Assembly (NCBI GenBank): GCA_020073185.1
Contig: JAIQFT010000007.1
Span: 1 to 64,000, forward strand
Length of the DNA: 64,000 bases
Direction of reading: 5' to 3'
From: Terriglobia bacterium
GTDB lineage: Bacteria; Acidobacteriota; Terriglobia; Terriglobales; Acidobacteriaceae
The notes under the pieces were generated by a model that worked only from the letters and a program-made list of their open reading frames with translations, ran no database searches and was not told where the DNA came from. Every line of letters begins with the position of its first letter. The stretch's first letter is position 1. Below, piece by piece: positions 57,917 to 64,000 of this stretch. The position numbers and the translations under genes are program-made.

Positions 57917-59989
57917 GTGGAAGCCGTGATCAAGTCGCTCCTGGATCGCAAGATTGAAAAGCGTCCTCCGCACGTGCGGTTGCAGGGGCGCATCCTGTTT
58001 CTCACCGAAGACCCCGAGCTTATCCGGCGACAGCTTGCGGGCTGGGACCTGCCTTGGGACACCGAGCATCCGGAAAAGAATCCCAAGCTGCGCGACGACA
58101 TTTCCACCGACGAGATCACGCCCGCCCACATCTGCTTTTTCTTCGACGAGACGCTCGGCGAGTTCCCCTACACCGGCCTGAGATGCGGCCCCGGCGGAAC
58201 CAGCGGAGCCGGGCAAGGAAATGACACGCCCATCCGCCGCGGCGACGTGAAACAAGGCGGGTTCGTGGCTGCCGTGAGCGGCAAGCGCCGCGGCAAGGGA
58301 TCCAGCCGCGAGCAGTCGCCTTACGCTGAGCGCTGCGCCGGAATTCAGCTCGTCATCGCGGAGAACATCGAGCGCATTTACAAGCAGAACTGCCAGAACC
58401 TGGGCGTGCTCACGTCCACCGATTTTTCGCTCATTGACTGCATCCGCCGCGGCGAGGAGATTCCACTGTCCGCGTTCGCCCAGGGCGAAGACGAGATCAC
58501 GCGCCAGGTGATCGAGTACGGCGGCTTGTTCCCGTTCAACCTCGCCCGCATGCAGGGCAAGGTTTTCTTCTCGCCGATTACCACCAAGCCGCGGCCAATG
58601 ACCGTGTCGGAAAAGATATTCGCCAGGCACATGGTCAACGCGGACGGAGGGGTCGGCGTCGAGGCGGTCAAGCCGGGCGATACCGGCTTCACCCGCGTGG
58701 ACCTGCGCTTCTCGCACGAGTACGTCACGCCCATGGCGGCCATCTTCTACGAGCACTTCGTCGGCAAGGGCGTGCCGGTGAACGATCGGGACACCATCAA
58801 GTTCTTCCGCGACCATCTGACGTTCCTCGACGAAGTCTTATCGGAAGAGAAGCGCAAAATGGGCCTGCTCGACCTGGCGACGCAGCTCAAGTTCAAACAA
58901 CAGGATTTCGCGAAAGACCAAGGCATACAACTGCATGGCGAATTGAAAGACCGCAAGGGCAGCGAAGGCATCTGCCACTCGGTGATGCTGGAGACTTACG
59001 CGCTGCCGGGGCAGGTGGACGTAGGCTCCGACTCGCACACGCCGCATGTCGGCGCGATGGGCTGCATCGCCTTCGGTATCGGCACCACCGACGTGTTCAA
59101 TTCCTGGATCACCAAGGACGTGCGCGTCAAGGTGCCGGGATCGGTGAGGGTTGTCATCCGCGGCAAACGGAAGCCGAACGTCACCGCCAAGGATTTTATC
59201 CTCGCCCTTCTCGCCATGGATTACGTGCGCAGCGGCAAGGCGCTGGCGAAGGTGATCGAATACGCCGGCGAAGCGGTGGAGGAATTGAGCGTTGACGAGC
59301 GCGCCACGCTCACCAACATGGCGGCCGAGATTGGCGGTTTCACCGGAATTGTGGCGCCGGATGAAAAGGTGGTTGCATTCCTGGTCGAGCGCCGTGGCAT
59401 GGATCGCGCCCAGGCGCAAATGCTCATCGAGGGTCTTAACAGCGAACCCGACGCCCAGTATTCCCACGTCATTAAGTTGAATGCCGAAGACATTGCTCCG
59501 ATGGTGGCGACGCCGGGCGATCCGGGCAACGGCAAATTTGTCCGCGACTTGAACACGCCGGTGCCCATCGAGATCGCCTACGGCGGCACCTGCACCGCCG
59601 GCAAGAACGAAGACATGGACATGTACGCGCGCGTGCTGGCCGACGCGCTGAAGCAGGGCAAGCGAGTGGCTGATTCGGTGAAGTTCTACATCCAGTTCGG
59701 CTCGCAGGAGACGCGCGATTACTGCGTGCGCCAGGGCTACCTGGAGGTGTTCAAGCAGGCGGGCGCCATCGTCATCGAGCCCGGTTGCGGCGCCTGCATC
59801 AATGCCGGACCCGGAGTTTCGACGCGCCCCGACCAGATCGTGATCAGCGCGCAGAACCGCAATTTTCCTGGACGCAGCGGCCCGGGGCAGATGTACCTTG
59901 CCAGTCCGCTGACGGTGGCGGCCAGTGCCGTGGCCGGCTACATCACCGAGTACGAGCCGGCGCAGGAGCGAGAGGCGGTTACGGCCTGA
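57917..59989 (+). CDS. aconitase-family hydratase with N-terminal swivel domain
   Basis: A 690-residue [4Fe-4S] hydro-lyase. The swivel domain is N-terminal (about 55-190: 'DISTDEITPAHICFF', 'SGKRRGKGSSREQSPYAERCAGIQLVIAENIERIYKQNCQNLGVL'), and the three catalytic domains follow. Cluster ligands are Cys in 'YGGTCTAGKNEDM' and the CxxC of 'EPGCGACINAG'. The other motifs 'VGSDSHTPHVGAMGCIAFGIG' and 'QNRNFPGRSG' are present. The order matches AcnB minus its HEAT domain rather than AcnA. Citrate/isocitrate isomerisation is the best guess; homoaconitate or another substrate is possible. Start GTG 57917 (GTG 57926 alternative). Confidence 0.85.
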   Translation: MEAVIKSLLDRKIEKRPPHVRLQGRILFLTEDPELIRRQLAGWDLPWDTEHPEKNPKLRDDISTDEITPAHICFFFDETLGEFPYTGLRCGPGGTSGAGQGNDTPIRRGDVKQGGFVAAVSGKRRGKGSSREQSPYAERCAGIQLVIAENIERIYKQNCQNLGVLTSTDFSLIDCIRRGEEIPLSAFAQGEDEITRQVIEYGGLFPFNLARMQGKVFFSPITTKPRPMTVSEKIFARHMVNADGGVGVEAVKPGDTGFTRVDLRFSHEYVTPMAAIFYEHFVGKGVPVNDRDTIKFFRDHLTFLDEVLSEEKRKMGLLDLATQLKFKQQDFAKDQGIQLHGELKDRKGSEGICHSVMLETYALPGQVDVGSDSHTPHVGAMGCIAFGIGTTDVFNSWITKDVRVKVPGSVRVVIRGKRKPNVTAKDFILALLAMDYVRSGKALAKVIEYAGEAVEELSVDERATLTNMAAEIGGFTGIVAPDEKVVAFLVERRGMDRAQAQMLIEGLNSEPDAQYSHVIKLNAEDIAPMVATPGDPGNGKFVRDLNTPVPIEIAYGGTCTAGKNEDMDMYARVLADALKQGKRVADSVKFYIQFGSQETRDYCVRQGYLEVFKQAGAIVIEPGCGACINAGPGVSTRPDQIVISAQNRNFPGRSGPGQMYLASPLTVAASAVAGYITEYEPAQEREAVTA

Positions 59990-60128
59990 TCCCAGCGTGG
60001 ACCTGTGTCACGGCGAGCCGGGGCTGGGGCGCCACCATGATAGGTTGGCTGGAGCGGGTGGGACTTGGCTAAAATCGCCGGTTCAGATAGATTCTTTGGT
60101 ACACCCTGGAGCGAGGGGGAGAGAACAG

Positions 60129-60398
60129 ATGGCTTACGTGATTGCGGAACCCTGCATCGGCACCAAGGACACGGCCTGCGTCGATGCCTGCCCGGTGGAC
60201 TGCATCCATCCCAAGAAGGACGAACCGGCGCACGCCAGTGAAGAGATGCTGTACATCGATCCGGTGGAGTGCATTGATTGCGGCGCCTGCGTGCCGGTAT
60301 GCCCGGTGTCGGCGATCTTCGCGCTCGATGACCTGCCGGACAAGTGGAAGCAATTTACCGAGCGCAATGCGGCCTACTACGGCCGCACCCCGGCGTAG
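60129..60398 (+). CDS. seven-iron-type ferredoxin
   Basis: An 89-residue soluble electron carrier. The first cluster motif is 'CIGTKDTACVDACPVDCI' (C-x7-C-x3-C-P plus one more Cys, the 3Fe-4S/4Fe-4S type) and the second is 'CIDCGACVPVCP' (4Fe-4S). The C-terminal 'LPDKWKQFTERNAAYY' tail is typical of FdxA-like proteins. A strong GAGGGGGAGAG precedes the ATG. It is followed by a terminator hairpin and has its own promoter space of 139 bases after the aconitase gene. Confidence 0.93.
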   Translation: MAYVIAEPCIGTKDTACVDACPVDCIHPKKDEPAHASEEMLYIDPVECIDCGACVPVCPVSAIFALDDLPDKWKQFTERNAAYYGRTPA

Positions 60399-60421
60399 GG
60401 CGAGTTTTTTCTCGGGTTCGC

Positions 60422-60455
60422 GACGGCGCGCACTTCCTGCAGAGGGCGCGCCGTC
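60422..60455 (+). terminator. terminator hairpin after the ferredoxin gene
   Basis: A perfect 10-bp stem, GACGGCGCGC with GCGCGCCGTC, encloses a 14-base loop. It is followed by TTGTTCTT and, 12 bases later, a run of seven T. Confidence 0.75.
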
Positions 60456-60556
60456 TTGTTCTTGGTCCCTTTTTTTCACACGCGTCGCTAGCAGCGAACG
60501 CCGCGCTCGTTTAGAATGATGGTTTCGCTCGATAGCGCCGTTGCAAGCAGGACCGT

Positions 60557-61297
60557 ATGCCGCTCAAGGATTCCGAGGCGGTGGTGCTGCGCAGTTATCC
60601 GCTGCGCGAAGCCGACCTGCTGGTGACGTTCTTCACGCGCGCGGAAGGCAAAGTGCGCGGCGTGGCGCGTTCGGCGAAGAAATCGAAGCGGCGCTTCGGA
60701 GGCGCGCTGGAGCCGCTGACCTGCGTCAAGCTGTATTACGAGGACCGTGAGCGGCAGGAACTGGCGCGGATTGATTCCTGCGAGATCCTGGACTCGCCAC
60801 TGACGACAGCAGTGGATTATGCGCGCGCCGTGGCGCTGGGACACGTCGCGGAGTTGCTGGACGAGTTGCTCCCTGATCGTGAGGCCAACGATGCGCTGTT
60901 CCGGCTGACAGTTTCGGTGCTGCGGTCGTTGCGCGTGGGTGCGATCTGGATGCCGCTGACCTATTTCGAGCTATGGCTGACGCGCCTGGCGGGATTTCTC
61001 CCGGAGCTCGGCGAGTGCGTGGTTTGCGGCCACACGTTGAACGGCAGCCGCGCTTTTTATCACGCGCTGGTGGACGGCCTGATGTGCGCGGGCGACAAGC
61101 GCCTGGCCTCTTCGGAGATGACGCCGGAATCGCGCGCGCTGGCCGCGGAAATGTTCCGCACGCCGGTCGATATCATGGCGCAGCAGGTGTGGCCGAAGTC
61201 GAAAGCGGCGGATTTGCGGAAGTTCTTGATCCAGATTTTGGAACGGCACCTCGAGAAGAAGTTGGTGACCGCGTCGATGTTGGACAAATTGCAATAA
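60557..61297 (+). CDS. recO: DNA repair protein RecO
   Basis: A 246-residue protein that loads RecA on SSB-coated DNA with RecR. The N-terminal OB fold reads 'DSEAVVLRSYPLREADLLVTFFTRAEGKVRGVARSAKKSKRRFGGALEPLT'. The C-terminal helical part contains CVVC ('LGECVVCGHTL'), with one further Cys in 'GLMCAG'. The four-Cys zinc finger seen in some RecO proteins is thus incomplete. The stop is followed after three bases by a heptamer foldback and then glyQ, a common recO-glyQ-glyS order. Confidence 0.9.
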   Translation: MPLKDSEAVVLRSYPLREADLLVTFFTRAEGKVRGVARSAKKSKRRFGGALEPLTCVKLYYEDRERQELARIDSCEILDSPLTTAVDYARAVALGHVAELLDELLPDREANDALFRLTVSVLRSLRVGAIWMPLTYFELWLTRLAGFLPELGECVVCGHTLNGSRAFYHALVDGLMCAGDKRLASSEMTPESRALAAEMFRTPVDIMAQQVWPKSKAADLRKFLIQILERHLEKKLVTASMLDKLQ

Positions 61298-61300
61298 CTG

Positions 61301-61356
61301 TTAGCTCTTAGCTTCTAGCTCGAAGCCACAAGCCTCAAGCTAGCAGCTAAAAGCTA
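61301..61356. repeat. heptamer foldback between recO and glyQ
   Basis: Eight exact 7-base units (TTAGCTC, TTAGCTT, CTAGCTC, GAAGCCA, CAAGCCT, CAAGCTA, GCAGCTA, AAAGCTA) fill the whole gap. The first and last units are reverse complements, so the transcript can fold back just before the glyQ ATG at 61358. Confidence 0.85.
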
Positions 61357-61357
61357 A

Positions 61358-62398
61358 ATGCCACAGCCGAAACAGAACCCGCTTACCTTTCAGGAATTAG
61401 TCCTGCGGTTGTCGAACTTCTTTGCCGACTACGGATGCGTGCTGCAGCAACCGCACGACCTGGAAGTCGGCGCCGGCACGATGGCGCCGGAAACCTTTCT
61501 GCGCGTGCTGGGGCCGCAGCCGTACAACGTTGTGTACGTGCAGCCATCGCGGCGTCCGGCCGATGGGCGTTATGGTGAGAACCCAAACCGGCTTTACAAA
61601 CACACACAGTTACAGGTAATCCTTAAACCTCCACCTGAGGATGTGCAGGAGCTGTATTTGCGCTCCCTGGAGGCCATCGGCATCGACCTGCACCAGCACG
61701 ACATCAAGTTCGAAGAGGACAACTGGGAGTCGCCGACGCTGGGCGCCTGGGGCATCGGCTGGCAGGTGATGCTGGACGGCCTGGAGATCACGCAGTTCAC
61801 CTACTTCCAGCAGTGTGGGCAGATTGACCTCGACCCCATTGCGGCGGAGCTGACGTACGGGCTGGAGCGCATTGCCGCCTTTTTGCAGGACGTCGATTCC
61901 ATCTATGACATCGTGTGGGCACGGAATCCGCAGACGGGCAAAGAGGTCACCTACGGCGATGTGCGGCTCGCCGACGAGCTGCAGTACTCCGTGTATAACT
62001 TCGAGCTGGCGGACGTGGACCGCGCGTGGAAGCACCTGGAGCTGTTCGAAGACGAGTGCAAGGAGCTGCTGGCAGAGTTCGCCAAGTTGATGGGGGAGCA
62101 GAAACAGGCAGGGAAGAAAGAACGCGTCGTGGATGAGGAATTTCCGGTGCACCTGCGGGATCAGATCCGGCGATTCCCGGTGCTGCCGTCCTTGGACCTG
62201 TGCCTGAAGTGCTCGCACCTGTTTAACATCTTGGACGCGCGGGGCGCGATCTCGGTGACGGAGCGCGTGGGAGTGATCGCGCGCATACGGCAGTTAGCGG
62301 TCGGGGTGGCGAAGGCGTGGGTGGCGCAACAAGCGATTGCGGGCCCTAGTCCGAGCGCCGTCGGCGAACCGCGACTGGCGGAGGCGCAGAAAGCCTAG
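61358..62398 (+). CDS. glyQ: glycyl-tRNA synthetase alpha subunit
   Basis: The 346-residue catalytic subunit of the alpha2-beta2-type GlyRS, a class II synthetase. The beginning '[45 protein letters not shown]' and '[42 protein letters not shown]' carry class II motifs. '[21 protein letters not shown]' and '[14 protein letters not shown]' (motif 3) follow. The C-terminal 45 residues extend beyond the usual end. The ATG directly follows a repeat that leaves no obvious Shine-Dalgarno. Confidence 0.95.
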   Translation: MPQPKQNPLTFQELVLRLSNFFADYGCVLQQPHDLEVGAGTMAPETFLRVLGPQPYNVVYVQPSRRPADGRYGENPNRLYKHTQLQVILKPPPEDVQELYLRSLEAIGIDLHQHDIKFEEDNWESPTLGAWGIGWQVMLDGLEITQFTYFQQCGQIDLDPIAAELTYGLERIAAFLQDVDSIYDIVWARNPQTGKEVTYGDVRLADELQYSVYNFELADVDRAWKHLELFEDECKELLAEFAKLMGEQKQAGKKERVVDEEFPVHLRDQIRRFPVLPSLDLCLKCSHLFNILDARGAISVTERVGVIARIRQLAVGVAKAWVAQQAIAGPSPSAVGEPRLAEAQKA

Positions 62399-62531
62399 CC
62401 GGTGGACACTGACCGTTGGCATGGGGTGATCAACGGAGACTGGGTACCAAGAGGCGCCGCCAGCTACAAACTGATGTGACCTGCGTCACGCGAAGCTTGT
62501 AAGGCAAGTGCGACAATAACCACTTTGTACG

Positions 62532-64000
62532 ATGGCTGACTTCCTTCTTGAGATCGGGCTGGAAGAGATCCCGGCGCGCATGATCGATGGCGCTGAGACC
62601 GAGCTCGGGGCGCGCGTCGCGAAGCTGCTCGTCGATCAGCGCCTCGATCCTGGAGATGCGCAGGTACCCACCTTCTCGACTCCGCGGCGCCTCGCCGTTC
62701 TGGCACGCGGGATCCTCGAGTCGCAGGCGGACACGGAGGAGCAGGTGCTGGGGCCATCGGTGAAAGTGGCGTACAAGGACGGTCAGCCGACGCCGGCGGC
62801 GCAGGCGTTCGCTCGCAAGGTCAAGGTTGACGTTGCGCACCTGAAGACGGTGACAACGGCGAAAGGCGAGTACCTGGCGGCGACGGTGGCGCGCAGGGGC
62901 CGCACGGCGCAGGAAATTCTGGCGGCATCGTTGCCCCAGGAGATCAACGCGCTGTACTGGGCGAAGAGCATGTACTGGCGCGAAGGCAAGCCGGAGCGGT
63001 TTGTGCGTCCGGTGCGCTGGATGGTGGCGCTGCTCGGCAATGACGTGGTGCCGCTGGAGTACGCGGGAATCAAGGCGGCGCGCAGGTCGCAGGGACACCG
63101 TCTGCTAGGGCACGATTTCGAGGTGAAGGCGCCCTCGTCGTACGCGGCCGAGTTGAAGGAAGCGGGCGTATTGGCGCGGCGCGAGGAACGTCTGACGCTG
63201 ATCCGCAAAGAGCTCGATGACGCCTGCCGAACGATAGTGGGCGCGCGCTGGCGAGAAGATAAGGAACTGCTCGGCGCCGTGGTCAATCTCACCGAGTATC
63301 CGTCCGTCATCCTGGGGAATTTCGAGCGCGAGTTCCTGTCGCTGCCGGAAGAAGTGCTGGTCACGGTGATGCGCGATCACCAGAAGTATTTCGCGGTCGA
63401 GGACGCCGACGGAAAACTGGCGCCGCATTTCCTGGCGGTGCTGAACACGTCCGGCGATCCGACGGGCATCGTCCGCCACGGGCACGAGCGCGTACTGCGG
63501 GCACGCTTCAGCGACGCGCACTTCTTCTGGACCGTGGATCAGAAGCATCCGCTGCGGGAGCGCGTGGACTGGCTAAAGAACGTCACATTCCAGAAAGACC
63601 TTGGCAGCTACCACGATAAGACCGTGCGGGTGCAGAAGCTGGCGAGCCAGGTTTCCCAGACGCTGGAGGACGCGGGCGTTAAGCTGCGCGCCGGCATCGT
63701 GCACAAGGCGGCGCTCCTGGCCAAGACCGACCTGACGACCGAACTGGTGAAGGAATTCACCGAGCTTCAGGGCGTGGTCGGCGGGCTGTACGCCAAGGCG
63801 CAAGGAATTGATCCGGCGATCGGCGACGCCATCTACGACCAGTACAAGCCGGAGTCCATGGAAGACGCGGTGCCGCGGACGGTCGAGGGCGCGGTGATCT
63901 CGATCGCGGACAAGGCGGATTCAATCGCGGGCATGTTTGCGCTCGGGCTGACCCCAAGTGGGTCGAAGGATCCGTTTGCGCTGCGGAGACAGGCGAACGG
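62532..64000 (+). CDS. glyS: glycyl-tRNA synthetase beta subunit (cut by the window end)
   Basis: The open frame runs from ATG 62532 to the end of the window with no stop (489 codons visible of about 690 usual). 'FLLEIGLEEIPARMI', 'FSTPRRLAVLARGI', 'MYWREGKPERFVRPVRWMVALL' and 'VTVMRDHQKYFAVEDADG' are GlyS hallmarks. 'DLTTELVKEFTELQGVVGGLYAKAQG' marks the start of the HD-like region. The beta subunit binds tRNA and is needed with GlyQ. It starts 133 bases after the glyQ stop, a wider gap than usual, with no repeat or gene recognised in it. Confidence 0.95.
   Translation, partial: MADFLLEIGLEEIPARMIDGAETELGARVAKLLVDQRLDPGDAQVPTFSTPRRLAVLARGILESQADTEEQVLGPSVKVAYKDGQPTPAAQAFARKVKVDVAHLKTVTTAKGEYLAATVARRGRTAQEILAASLPQEINALYWAKSMYWREGKPERFVRPVRWMVALLGNDVVPLEYAGIKAARRSQGHRLLGHDFEVKAPSSYAAELKEAGVLARREERLTLIRKELDDACRTIVGARWREDKELLGAVVNLTEYPSVILGNFEREFLSLPEEVLVTVMRDHQKYFAVEDADGKLAPHFLAVLNTSGDPTGIVRHGHERVLRARFSDAHFFWTVDQKHPLRERVDWLKNVTFQKDLGSYHDKTVRVQKLASQVSQTLEDAGVKLRAGIVHKAALLAKTDLTTELVKEFTELQGVVGGLYAKAQGIDPAIGDAIYDQYKPESMEDAVPRTVEGAVISIADKADSIAGMFALGLTPSGSKDPFALRRQAN

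Overview
The window is GC-rich, gene-dense bacterial chromosome. Gene content suggests an Acidobacteriota member, probably Terriglobia: a subtilisin with a WGSSVI-repeat tail, a VWFA-type secreted protein, a DUF1844 protein, DapF/LdcA/Mpl, several GT39-like multi-TM proteins, a swivel-first aconitase, and abundant small palindromic repeats between genes. This assignment is inference, because no rRNA or marker tree is available here. No phage, plasmid, IS transposase or CRISPR array was seen.

Layout. 0.1-3.3 kb: small secreted proteins, a methyltransferase and a decayed fragment of the ribF 3' end. 3.4-10 kb: ribF, an MBL hydrolase, a DUF1844 protein and a YgfZ/GcvT-like protein (minus strand), then an isopropylmalate/isocitrate dehydrogenase-family gene and an HEXXH peptidase. 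10-11.25 kb: a repeat island without genes. 11.25-20.8 kb (plus): frameshifted mtnP, a PfkB kinase, a GT39-like protein, the wall-precursor genes dapF-ldcA-mpl, an M61 peptidase and plsC. 21-22 kb: ribA and tRNA-Ala(CGC).

21.8-33.8 kb is the most interesting block. On the minus strand, in transcription order, lie a secreted S8 protease, a stand-alone 7TM sensor-like protein, a GAF protein, a membrane HD-GYP/GAF/GGDEF enzyme and a four-gene peptide ABC importer. Facing them is a sigma-54 activator with a C-terminal PilZ domain, and a good -24/-12 element precedes the protease gene. I read this as a c-di-GMP-controlled module for extracellular proteolysis and peptide uptake.

34-45 kb: Rrf2 regulator, UbiD decarboxylase, tRNA-Gly(CCC), a thioredoxin-like protein, metH, nuoI, and a TetR/DUF1761/SRPBCC cluster. 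45.7-64 kb: lon behind a HAIR (HspR) operator, a Sel1 protein, two tandem paralogous membrane glycosyltransferase-like genes, a MoaD-MoaE fusion, a VWA protein, an Hfq-like protein, an IMPase, a cupin, another membrane protein, aconitase, ferredoxin, recO, glyQ and glyS (cut by the window end).

A second theme is repeats. At more than 20 places there are degenerate tandem arrays with 7-, 8- or 9-base units, often as two complementary arms. Most lie just after stop codons or before start codons, and several have been taken in-frame into genes (metH, both tandem glycosyltransferases). The paralogous glycosyltransferases carry such an element at the same residue (about 189).
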